A DNA stretch of 12,440 nt. Source: Enterovirga sp. (lineage in GTDB: Bacteria > Pseudomonadota > Alphaproteobacteria > Rhizobiales > Beijerinckiaceae). Location: NCBI GenBank assembly GCA_028290385.1, contig JAQGJZ010000475.1:1-12440 (forward strand), written 5' to 3'. Of this stretch, positions 5,960-12,440 are shown one piece after another. A program made the translations under genes and the position numbers. Position 1 is the first letter of the stretch. Each line of letters opens with the position of its first letter. The notes under the pieces were generated by a model. It made no database searches. It saw only the letters and a list, made by a program, of their open reading frames with translations, and was not told where the DNA came from.

Positions 5960-7465
5960 ATGCCCTATCGCGTCGCCTTCGGCGGCTTCCTGCACGAGAC
6001 AAACACGTTTGCGCCGTCCAAGGCCGGGATGGAGGCTTTCGAGGAGGGTGGCGGCTGGCCGGTCCTGACCCGCGGCGAAGCCGTGTTCGAGGCCGTCCAC
6101 ACGGTGAATGTCGGGGCGGCGGGCTTTATCGAGGAAGGACACCGGCGCGGCTGGACCCTTCTGCCCGCACTCTGGTGCGCCGCCAGCCCGTCGGCGCACG
6201 TGACCCGCGACGCCTTTGAGCGGATCACCGGGGACCTGGTCGAGCGAATCCGCGCCGTCCTGCCGGTCGATGCGGTGTTTCTCGACCTGCACGGCGCCAT
6301 GGTGGCCGACCATTTCGACGACGGCGAGGGCGAGATCCTGCGGCGGGTGCGCCTCGCGATCGGGCCGGACGTGCCGCTGGTGGCGAGCCTTGATCTGCAC
6401 GGCAACGTCACCCCGCTCATGGTCGAGAGCGCCGATGCGCTGATCGCCTACCGGACGTATCCGCATGTCGACATGGCGGAGACCGGGCGGCGCTCGGCCG
6501 AGTACCTGGCCACCATCATCGGCACGGAGAAGCGGCACGCGAAGGCGCTGCGGCAGATCCCGTTCCTGATTCCGATCGCCTGGCAGGCGACCGCCATGGA
6601 GCCGTGCCGGACCATCTACGGCCGCCTCGCGGCGCGCCAAAGCGGGAGCGTTCCGACCCTCTCCTTCCTGCCGGGCTTTCCGGCCGCCGATTTCCCGGAT
6701 TGCGGACCCTCCGTCGTCGCCTACGGGGTCACGCAGGCCGATGCCGACGCCGCCGCGGACGAGATCGCCGCCCTCGTGATCGCCAGCGAGGAAGCCTTCC
6801 GGGGGCGGGTCTACACGCCGGATGAGGGCGTGCGCGAGGCGATGCGCCTTGCCGAGAGCGCGAGCCGTCCGGTCGTGATCTCGGACACGCAGGACAATCC
6901 CGGCGCGGGCGGCGATTCCGACACGATGGGCATGGCCAGGGCGCTCGTGCAGAACCACGCGCAGCGCGCGGCGATCGGCATGATCGTGGATCCTGCGGCG
7001 GCAGCTGCCGCGCACGCGGCCGGAACAGGCGCCACGATCCGGCTCGCGCTCGGCGCGAAGTCGGGCGTCCCGGGTGATGCGCCGCTGGAGGCGGAGTTCA
7101 CCGTGGAGGCGCTGTCCGACGGCAACTTCGTCGCGCCCGGGCCCTTCTATGGCGGCGCCCGCATGAAGCTCGGGCCCTGCGCGTGCCTGCGCATCGGCGA
7201 CGTCCGCATCGCGGTTGCGTCCCGCAAGGCGCAGATGGCCGATCAGGCGATGTACCGGCAGGTCGGGATCGAGCCGACCGAGCAGGCCATCCTGGTCAAC
7301 AAGAGCTCCGTCCATTTCCGAGCCGATTTCGAGCCGATCGCCGAGACGATCCTGGTCTGCGCGGCCCCGGGCCCGATGCCGGTCGATCCGGCCGCCCTGC
7401 CCTGGACGCGGCTCCGGCCCGGAACACGCATGGCGCCGCTCGGCCCGGTGTTCCGCCCCTCCTGA
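5960..7465 (+). CDS. M81 family (MlrC-type) metallopeptidase
   Basis: A zinc-dependent peptidase of the MlrC family, named after the enzyme that cleaves linearised microcystin. Most homologues have unknown substrates. 501 residues, the usual family length. The N-terminal catalytic domain (1-290) has GGFLHETNTF (8-17), DLHGAMVADHFDDGEGE (109-125), DLHGN (145-149) and YRTYPHVDMAETGRR (164-178). The C-terminal MlrC domain has SDTQDNPGAGGDSDTM (308-323). Candidate metal ligands are Asp145, His147 and His169, with Glu13; the Asp-x-His-x21-His spacing equals that I recall for Sphingomonas/Sphingopyxis MlrC. The start is ATG 5960-5962, because the family begins with this motif; no ribosome site precedes it. 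There is no signal peptide, so it is cytoplasmic. First gene of the hydrolase cluster, 26 bp before the M20D gene. mlrA, mlrB and mlrD are not seen here, so microcystin breakdown is not implied. Confidence 0.9.
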   Translation: MPYRVAFGGFLHETNTFAPSKAGMEAFEEGGGWPVLTRGEAVFEAVHTVNVGAAGFIEEGHRRGWTLLPALWCAASPSAHVTRDAFERITGDLVERIRAVLPVDAVFLDLHGAMVADHFDDGEGEILRRVRLAIGPDVPLVASLDLHGNVTPLMVESADALIAYRTYPHVDMAETGRRSAEYLATIIGTEKRHAKALRQIPFLIPIAWQATAMEPCRTIYGRLAARQSGSVPTLSFLPGFPAADFPDCGPSVVAYGVTQADADAAADEIAALVIASEEAFRGRVYTPDEGVREAMRLAESASRPVVISDTQDNPGAGGDSDTMGMARALVQNHAQRAAIGMIVDPAAAAAAHAAGTGATIRLALGAKSGVPGDAPLEAEFTVEALSDGNFVAPGPFYGGARMKLGPCACLRIGDVRIAVASRKAQMADQAMYRQVGIEPTEQAILVNKSSVHFRADFEPIAETILVCAAPGPMPVDPAALPWTRLRPGTRMAPLGPVFRPS

Positions 7466-7491
7466 CACCTCCCTCACGACGGAGAAGCACC

Positions 7492-8652
7492 ATGGGCATC
7501 ATGCCCGCCATCCAAGACTTCGCCGAGGACCTCGTCGCCATCCGGCGCGACCTGCACGCCCACCCGGAGATCGGCTTCGAGGAGGTGCGGACCTCCGAGG
7601 TCGTTGCGGCGAAGCTCGCCTCCTGGGGGGTCGAGGTGCACCGGAATGTCGGCCGCACGGGCGTGGTCGGCATTCTGCACGGCACCGGCGGCCCGGGCCG
7701 CCGGATCGGGCTGCGCGCCGACATGGACGCGCTGCCGATCGAGGAGATCACGAACCTGCCCTGGCGCTCGACGGTCCCCGGGAAGATGCATGCCTGCGGG
7801 CATGACGGGCACACGACCATGCTGCTCGGCGCCGCGCGCTACCTCGCCGAGAACCGCGGCTTCAGGGGCACGGCCGTGTTCGTCTTTCAGCCCGCCGAGG
7901 AAGGGCATGGCGGCGCGCGCGCCATGCTCGGCGACAAGCTGTTCGAGCGCTTCCCGTGCGACGAGATCTACGGGCTGCACAACTCGCCCTATCTGCAGCC
8001 CGGCGAGATCGCCGTGTGGCCGGGCGAGGCCATGGCGGGCGCCGACTTCTTCGACATCAAGATCACGGGCGCGGGCAGCCACGGCGCCATGCCGCATGTC
8101 GGCCGCGACCCGATCATGGCCGCGACCGCGCTCGCCCAGGCGCTGCAGACCATCGTGTCGCGCAACGCCAATCCGCTCGAGGCGGCGGTGCTCTCCATCA
8201 CGCAGATCCATGCCGGTTCGGCCTACAACGTGATCCCGGAAGAAGCCTCCCTGGCCGGCACCATCCGGACCTTCTCGCCGGAGATCGCGGCGCTCGTGCA
8301 TGAGCGCATGCGCACGATCTCGCAGGGTATCGCACTCTCCTTCGGGATGGAGATCGCGGTCGACATCCGGCCGATCTTCGAGGTGCTGGTGAACGGCAAG
8401 GCCGAGGCCGAGGCCATGGCGGACGCGGCACGCGAGATCGTCGGGACCGAAAAGACCCTGACCGATCCGAACCCCATGATGGGCTCGGAGGATTTCGCCG
8501 ACATGCTGCGCGCCGTGCCGGGCGCGTATGCCTTTGTGGGCCACACCGGACGCGTCCCGCTGCACAACCCCGCCTTTGTGCTCGGCGAGGAGATCCTGCC
8601 GATCGGCGCGAGCCTTCTGGCCCGCGTCGTGGAGAAGCGCCTCGCGGCGTGA
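7492..8652 (+). CDS. M20D amidohydrolase (hippurate / N-acyl amino acid hydrolase type)
   Basis: A dimetal hydrolase that typically cleaves N-acyl or N-aryl amides of amino acids (hippurate hydrolase HipO, AbgB, IAA-amino acid hydrolases). 386 residues, full family length. Characteristic motifs in order: RRDLHAHPEIGFEE (18-31), GLRADMDALPI (73-83), MHACGHDGHTTMLLGAA (99-115), QPAEEGHGGA (133-142), GAGSHGAMPH (193-202), GSEDFA (331-336) and HNPAF (358-362). Expected metal ligands are Cys102, His104, Glu137, His163 and His358, with Glu136 as catalytic base; all are present. The ATG at 7492-7494 has GGAGAA about 5 nt upstream, 26 bp after the M81 stop, so it is co-transcribed. No signal peptide, so cytoplasmic. 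The palindromic repeat begins about 8 bp after the stop. The exact acyl substrate is unknown. Confidence 0.93.
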   Translation: MGIMPAIQDFAEDLVAIRRDLHAHPEIGFEEVRTSEVVAAKLASWGVEVHRNVGRTGVVGILHGTGGPGRRIGLRADMDALPIEEITNLPWRSTVPGKMHACGHDGHTTMLLGAARYLAENRGFRGTAVFVFQPAEEGHGGARAMLGDKLFERFPCDEIYGLHNSPYLQPGEIAVWPGEAMAGADFFDIKITGAGSHGAMPHVGRDPIMAATALAQALQTIVSRNANPLEAAVLSITQIHAGSAYNVIPEEASLAGTIRTFSPEIAALVHERMRTISQGIALSFGMEIAVDIRPIFEVLVNGKAEAEAMADAAREIVGTEKTLTDPNPMMGSEDFADMLRAVPGAYAFVGHTGRVPLHNPAFVLGEEILPIGASLLARVVEKRLAA

Positions 8653-8660
8653 CGCCGTCA

Positions 8661-8804
8661 GGGAGGGCGCCCTCCCCTCCGCGCGAGGGGGAGGGGACGG
8701 GGGTGGGGGGCGGGCCGCCACGTCCTCCGTCGAGGATCTTCCTGCCGGCCCTCCTCCTCGGGCGCTGCCCGAGGATTGGGCCACCCTCCCCGCGAGGGGG
8801 AGGG
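8661..8804. repeat. GC-rich palindromic intergenic repeat
   Basis: Fills most of the 193-bp gap between the two M20 genes. It holds a perfect 16-bp palindrome (GGGAGGGCGCCCTCCC, 8661-8676) and two hairpins with identical arms CCCTCCCC/GGGGAGGG at 8670-8695 and 8784-8804. Between them is a 9-bp-stem hairpin TCCTCGGGC-GCT-GCCCGAGGA (8755-8775). GGGTGG (8701-8706) pairs at long range with CCACCC (8781-8786), so the whole block could fold as one structure. The pattern resembles the interspersed palindromic (REP/MITE-like) elements common in GC-rich Rhizobiales. That it is multi-copy is inferred from style. It may attenuate transcription or stabilise the upstream mRNA. Confidence 0.7.
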
Positions 8805-8845
8805 AGTGCCCCAGCCTCCGCGCCAAAAACCTGAAGCGAGCTGAC

Positions 8846-9979
8846 ATGAACCCCGCCGCCCTCCCCTTCGACACCGACCACATGCTTGCCGGCCTCAAGC
8901 GCTGGATCGAGACCGAGAGCCCGACCTTCGAGGTCCCGGCGGTCAATCGCATGATGGATGTCGCGGCCTCGGACCTTGCCGCGGCAGGCGCGAAGGTGGA
9001 GCGCATCCCCGGCCCGGCGGGCCTCGGGGATTGCGTGCGGGCCGACTTTCCGCACCCGAACAGCGGCGCGCCCGGCATCCTGCTGATGTCGCATCTCGAC
9101 ACGGTGCATCCGGTCGGCACGCTGGCGAAGCTGCCGTTCCGGCGGGAGGGAGAGCGCTGCTACGGGCCCGGCATTCTGGACATGAAGGGCGGCGCCTATG
9201 CGTCCCTCCAATCGGTCATCGAGCTCGCCCGCGCCGGGATCGAGACGCCGCTGCCGGTCTCGATTCTGCTGACCAGCGACGAGGAGATCGGCAGCCCGGG
9301 CACGCGCGAGCTCATCATGAGCGAGGCGGGCAAGCACCGCTACGTTCTGGTCCCCGAGCCCGGGAAGCCCGGCAATGGCGTCGTGACCGGGCGCTACGCG
9401 ATCGCGCGCTTCAACCTCCTTGCCGAGGGGCGGCCGAGCCACGCCGGCGCCACGCTCAAGGACGGGCGCTCCGCCGTCAACGCGATGGCACGCCAGCTGC
9501 TCGCGATCGAGGAGATGACGGATGACAACTGCACGTTCTCGGTCGGCGTGATCGAAGGCGGGCGCTGGGTGAACTGCGTCCCGACCACCTGCCGGGCCGA
9601 GGCGCTGTCCATGGCCAAGCGGCAGGCCGACCTGGATCGCGGTGTCGAGCGCATGCTGGCGCTGTCAACCCGCAACGCCGACGGCACGAGCTTCACGGTG
9701 ACGCGCGGCGTGACCCGCCCCGTCTGGGAGCCGGACGGGGGGACCATGAAGCTGTTCGAGGTAGCGCGCGGCGTCGCGGCGGATCTCGGCTTCGACCTGT
9801 CGCACGGCTCGGCCGGGGGCGGGTCCGATGCCAACTTCACCGGCGCGGCCGGGATCCCGTCCCTGGACGGGCTCGGCCTTCTCGGCGCCGGCTACCACAC
9901 GCTCGAGGAGTACATCGAGGTGGACAGCCTGGCTCAGCGCGGGCGGCTGATCGCCGGCCTTCTGCACAGGCTGCACTGA
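8846..9979 (+). CDS. M20A peptidase (carboxypeptidase G2-like)
   Basis: A dizinc exopeptidase of the M20 family, closest in motif style to glutamate carboxypeptidase (CPG2), ArgE and DapE, which remove a C-terminal or N-acyl-linked amino acid. 377 residues. Motifs: SHLDTVHP (82-89), GPGILDMKGG (107-116), TSDEEIGSPGTR (143-154), PEPGKPGNGVVTGR (170-183), SHAGA (198-202), GGGSDANF (324-331) and GYHTLEEYIEV (349-359). Expected ligands are His83, Asp112, Glu147, Glu171 (Glu marks the CPG2/ArgE branch) and His351, with Glu146 as catalytic base. The ATG at 8846-8848 starts the family-like N terminus, with a weak ribosome site (AAGCGAG). The frame is open back through the repeat into the preceding gene, but that part is low-complexity. 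No signal peptide, unlike secreted CPG2. The stop overlaps the amidase start by one base (TGATG). Confidence 0.92.
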   Translation: MNPAALPFDTDHMLAGLKRWIETESPTFEVPAVNRMMDVAASDLAAAGAKVERIPGPAGLGDCVRADFPHPNSGAPGILLMSHLDTVHPVGTLAKLPFRREGERCYGPGILDMKGGAYASLQSVIELARAGIETPLPVSILLTSDEEIGSPGTRELIMSEAGKHRYVLVPEPGKPGNGVVTGRYAIARFNLLAEGRPSHAGATLKDGRSAVNAMARQLLAIEEMTDDNCTFSVGVIEGGRWVNCVPTTCRAEALSMAKRQADLDRGVERMLALSTRNADGTSFTVTRGVTRPVWEPDGGTMKLFEVARGVAADLGFDLSHGSAGGGSDANFTGAAGIPSLDGLGLLGAGYHTLEEYIEVDSLAQRGRLIAGLLHRLH

Positions 9980-11448
9980 TGCGGCGCCCCGCTTTTCGCC
10001 GCGATGGCCGGCTCGTCTCGCCGGCCGGGATGGAGCCGCCCGACCTCCTCGCCGAGGACGGCGTCTCGCTGCAGCGCCGGCTCCGCGGGGGCGAGATCTC
10101 CTCCGTCGAGCTCGTGACCGCCTCCCTCGATCGCATCGAGGCCCTGAACCCGACCTACAACGCCGTGGTCTCCCTGCGTCCGCGCGAGGACATCCTGGCC
10201 GAGGCGCGCGCGGCGGACCAGGCCCGGGCCGCGGGCGGGGAGATCGGCGCCCTGCACGGCCTGCCGATCGCCATCAAGGACCTGGCGGCGACGGCCGGGC
10301 TCCGCACCACCTGGGGCTCGCCCCTCTTCGCCGACCACGTTCCGGCCGAGGACGACCTGCATGTCGCCCGCATCCGCGCGGCGGGGGCGATCATCGTCGG
10401 CAAGACCAACGTGCCGGAATACGGGCTCGGCTCGCACACCTACAATCCGGTCTTTGGCCCAACCCGCAACGCCTACCTGCCCGAGCTCAGCGCCGGCGGC
10501 TCGAGCGGTGGCGCCGCGGTCGCGCTGGCGCTCGGGATGCTGCCGATCGCGGACGGCTCGGATTTCGGCGGCTCGCTGCGCAACCCGGGCGCCTGGAACA
10601 ACGTCTTCGGCTTTCGGCCGTCCCAGGGGCGAGTGCCGAATGTCCCGGCCCAGGACCCGTTCTACGCCCAGCTCGCGACCAACGGCCCGATGGGCAGAAG
10701 CGTCGCCGACCTCGCGACCATGCTGACCGTGATGGCCGGCTACGATCCGCGCGCGCCGCTCTCGCTCGAGCAGGAGCGCGAGCCGTTCGAGGCCGGACTG
10801 GCCCCGAAGGAAGCGCCGCGGATCGCCTGGCTCGCCGACCTCGATGGCCGGCTGCCGTTCGAGCCCGGCATCCTCGACCTCTGCGCGACGGCTCTGGGCG
10901 AGCTCGAGCCGGCCGGGTGGCAGATCGAGCCGGTGTCGGTCCCCTTCCCCTGGGCGGATCTGTGGCGCGCCTTCGTGGTGCTGCGGCACTGGGCGATGAG
11001 CAGCCGCTACGGTTCCGACTATGCCGATCCGGAGCGCCGGGCGCTGCTCAAGCCGGCGATGATCTGGGAGATCGAGGGCGGGATGGCGCTGCGCGCCGAC
11101 GAGGTGGCGGCCGCCGCGAAGGTGCGGGCGACCTTCTACCAGGTGGCCCTCAAGCTGTTCGAGCGCTTCGACGCGCTGGCGCTGCCGACCGCGCAGGTCT
11201 TCCCGTTTCCGGGCGAGTGGCACTGGCCGCGTGAGATCGCCGGGGTTGCCATGGACAGCTATCACCGCTGGATGGAGGTGGTCGTGCCCGGCACGCTGTC
11301 CGGCTGCCCGGTCGTGAACGTGCCGGTCGGCTTCGACGCGTCCGGACGGCCCATGGGCATGCAACTCGTCGGACGCCCCCGCGCCGATCGCGAACTTCTC
11401 GCGATCGCGGCCGCCTATGAGAGGGACGCTACACGTATGTCCGATTGA
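9979..11448 (+). CDS. amidase-signature family amidase
   Basis: A Ser-cisSer-Lys hydrolase that cleaves carboxamides to acid and ammonia or amine. 489 residues. The triad is complete: Lys100 (GLPIAIKDL), Ser175 (SAGGSSGGAA) and nucleophile Ser199 (DGSDFGGSLRNPG). The 75- and 24-residue spacings equal those of fatty acid amide hydrolase (Lys142/Ser217/Ser241). The C terminus has the typical GCPVVNVPVGFDASGRPMGMQLVGRP (442-467). The first ATG (9979-9981) overlaps the previous stop (TGATG), which argues for translational coupling; an internal ATG at residue 18 (10030-10032) is an alternative start. No GatB or GatC homologue adjoins it and it sits among hydrolases, so it is a catabolic amidase rather than the GatA subunit. 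Substrate unknown; the context suggests an amide derived from the imported compound. Confidence 0.93.
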   Translation: MRRPAFRRDGRLVSPAGMEPPDLLAEDGVSLQRRLRGGEISSVELVTASLDRIEALNPTYNAVVSLRPREDILAEARAADQARAAGGEIGALHGLPIAIKDLAATAGLRTTWGSPLFADHVPAEDDLHVARIRAAGAIIVGKTNVPEYGLGSHTYNPVFGPTRNAYLPELSAGGSSGGAAVALALGMLPIADGSDFGGSLRNPGAWNNVFGFRPSQGRVPNVPAQDPFYAQLATNGPMGRSVADLATMLTVMAGYDPRAPLSLEQEREPFEAGLAPKEAPRIAWLADLDGRLPFEPGILDLCATALGELEPAGWQIEPVSVPFPWADLWRAFVVLRHWAMSSRYGSDYADPERRALLKPAMIWEIEGGMALRADEVAAAAKVRATFYQVALKLFERFDALALPTAQVFPFPGEWHWPREIAGVAMDSYHRWMEVVVPGTLSGCPVVNVPVGFDASGRPMGMQLVGRPRADRELLAIAAAYERDATRMSD

Positions 11449-11473
11449 CACGGGGCGGCACGCCGCGTGCATT
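11445..11473 (+). promoter_or_regulatory. possible internal promoter before the binding-protein gene
   Basis: A perfect TTGACA -35 (11445-11450) contains the amidase stop codon. Seventeen bp later is TGCATT (11468-11473), a weak -10 matching three of six bases. A small hairpin GCACG-CCG-CGTGC lies at 11458-11470. If real, it lets the transporter be made at higher levels than the upstream enzymes. Confidence 0.35.
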
Positions 11474-11519
11474 CTCCTTTCATAAGAAGCGCGCAAGGGG
11501 CGCGACAGCGGAGGTAGGA

Positions 11520-12440
11520 ATGGGTTTCCCGTGGAGGACGGCCGCGATTGCGGCAGCGGCATTGGCCGGTTCGTCGGTGGCGCAAGCGCAGACGACGCTG
11601 AAGGCCGTCATGCATTCCGACGTGAAGATCCTGGATCCGATCTGGACCACGGCCTACATCGTCCGCAACCACGGCTACATGGTCTACGACACGCTCTTCG
11701 CACTCGACGAGAAGGGCGAGGTGAAGCCGCAGATGGTCGACACCTACACGGAGTCGCCCGACAAGCTCACCTACACGTTCAAGCTCCGCGACGGGCTGCT
11801 CTGGCATGACGAGAAGCCCGTCACGGCCGAGGATTGCGTCGCCTCCATCAAGCGCTGGGCCGCCAAAGATCCGCTCGGCCAGAAGGTCATGACCTTTGTC
11901 GAGACCGTTTCGGCGAGCGACGACAAGACCTTCACGATCAAGCTGAAGTCGCCGACGGGCCTTCTGCTCTTCGCGCTCGGCAAGCCGTCCTCGAACGTGC
12001 CCTTCATGATGCCGAAGCGCGTCGCGGACACCGACCCGAACACGCAGATCTCCGACTTCACCGGCTCCGGCCCGTTCAAGCTGAAGCTGGACGAGTGGAA
12101 GCCGGGCGACAAGATCGTCTACGTGAAGTTCGACAAGTACAAGCCGCGCTCCGAGCCGGCCTCCGGGCTCGCCGGCGGCAAGGTGGTCAAGATCGACCGC
12201 GTCGAGTGGCTCGCCATTCCGGACCACCAGCAGGCCGCAAACGCGCTGCTCGGGGGAGAGATCGATTACTACGAGCAGCCCCCGCACGACCTGATCCCGC
12301 TGCTGAAGGGCGACAAGTCGATCAAGCTCGTCGATTACAACCCGCTCGGCCTGCAATACACGCTGCGGCCGAACCATCTGCTCAAGCCGTTCGACAATCC
12401 GAAAGTCCGCCTGGCGATGTTTTACGCGCTGAACCAGAAG
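11520..12440 (+). CDS. ABC transporter peptide-type solute-binding protein, N-terminal part
   Basis: The periplasmic receptor of a dipeptide/oligopeptide-type importer (SBP_bac_5, DppA/OppA family). 307 residues are seen and the frame runs off the window; the family is usually about 500-550. The start is ATG 11520-11522 with a strong GGAGG (11510-11514) 5 nt upstream. Signal peptide 1-23 (hydrophobic AAIAAAALAGSSV, cleavage after AQA). Family-typical stretches follow: KILDPIWTT (36-44), MVYDTLF (54-60), YTFKLRDGLLWHDEKPVTAEDCVASIKRW with the family Phe/Leu-Arg-x-Gly and Trp-His elements (about 85-113), and FTGSGPFKL (180-188). It lies 71 bp after the amidase; permease and ATPase genes are expected downstream. 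The ligand cannot be read from sequence, but the four upstream amide-bond hydrolases suggest a peptide or amide conjugate. Confidence 0.92.
   Translation, partial: MGFPWRTAAIAAAALAGSSVAQAQTTLKAVMHSDVKILDPIWTTAYIVRNHGYMVYDTLFALDEKGEVKPQMVDTYTESPDKLTYTFKLRDGLLWHDEKPVTAEDCVASIKRWAAKDPLGQKVMTFVETVSASDDKTFTIKLKSPTGLLLFALGKPSSNVPFMMPKRVADTDPNTQISDFTGSGPFKLKLDEWKPGDKIVYVKFDKYKPRSEPASGLAGGKVVKIDRVEWLAIPDHQQAANALLGGEIDYYEQPPHDLIPLLKGDKSIKLVDYNPLGLQYTLRPNHLLKPFDNPKVRLAMFYALNQK

Noticed and set aside
5960..7465. Microcystin degradation locus
   Set aside because: Only an MlrC-family protein is present. mlrA, mlrB and mlrD are absent from the window and the family is broad, so the toxin link is not supported.
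5954..7477. Long open frame on the minus strand opposite the M81 gene (similar long antisense frames at 7474-9120, 8198-9442, 9934-11562 and 11415-12377)
   Set aside because: Their translations are Arg/Gly/His-rich without any family motif, while the plus strand carries full enzyme families with intact active sites. Long antisense frames are expected in very GC-rich genes.
8661..8804. CRISPR array or tandem repeat
   Set aside because: The repeats are inverted hairpin arms without regularly spaced direct repeats or spacers.
8649..8834. 61-residue frame through the intergenic repeat
   Set aside because: Low-complexity Pro/Gly/Arg translation of palindromic DNA. The hairpins explain the sequence better than coding does.
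9979..11448. GatA subunit of the aspartyl/glutamyl-tRNA amidotransferase
   Set aside because: No gatB or gatC nearby and the gene sits coupled to M20 peptidases. A stand-alone amidase fits better.

Overview
The window is GC-rich, densely coding bacterial DNA. The codon use, the Zur-type zinc regulon, the sensor kinase and the GC-rich palindromic intergenic repeat all suggest an alphaproteobacterium, most likely of the Hyphomicrobiales (Rhizobiales: Methylobacterium/Microvirga/Bosea-like). That placement is inferred from style; no 16S or other marker is present. I found no tRNA, rRNA, CRISPR array, transposase or phage gene.

Left end (1-1673, minus strand): the N-terminal 373 residues of a sensor histidine kinase with two near-duplicate PAS domains, cut by the window edge. 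It is followed at 1371-1673 by a small predicted single-pass membrane protein that starts with TTG.

Zinc region (1727-5240): a complete high-affinity zinc uptake locus. znuA (periplasmic binding protein) has its own promoter region. znuC (ATPase) and znuB (permease) overlap by 4 bp, and znuC is preceded by a 46-residue membrane ORF. All of these lie on the minus strand. zur, the Fur-family zinc repressor, is divergent on the plus strand. Three sites of the form GTTA-N5-TAAC, matching the classical Zur box, lie upstream of znuA, of the small ORF-znuCB unit and of zur. Each overlaps or adjoins a plausible core promoter. The expected logic is that zinc-loaded Zur shuts down all three transcripts and zinc starvation releases them.

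Middle (5245-5959): a minus-strand gene for a secreted Gly/Tyr-rich glycine-zipper protein, ending in a clear intrinsic terminator, then a 307-bp divergent intergenic region.

Right half (5960-12440, plus strand): four hydrolase genes followed by a transporter binding protein. In order these are an M81 (MlrC-type) metallopeptidase, an M20D amidohydrolase (hippurate/N-acyl amino acid hydrolase type), an M20A carboxypeptidase-G2-like peptidase, an amidase-signature enzyme with an intact Lys-Ser-Ser triad, and the start of a dipeptide/oligopeptide-type ABC solute-binding protein that runs off the window. A palindromic intergenic repeat of about 150 bp separates the two M20 genes. The set looks like a scavenging or catabolic cluster: import of an amide- or peptide-like compound, then stepwise hydrolysis of its amide bonds. 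The actual substrate cannot be read from sequence. This cluster is the best candidate here for an undescribed pathway.
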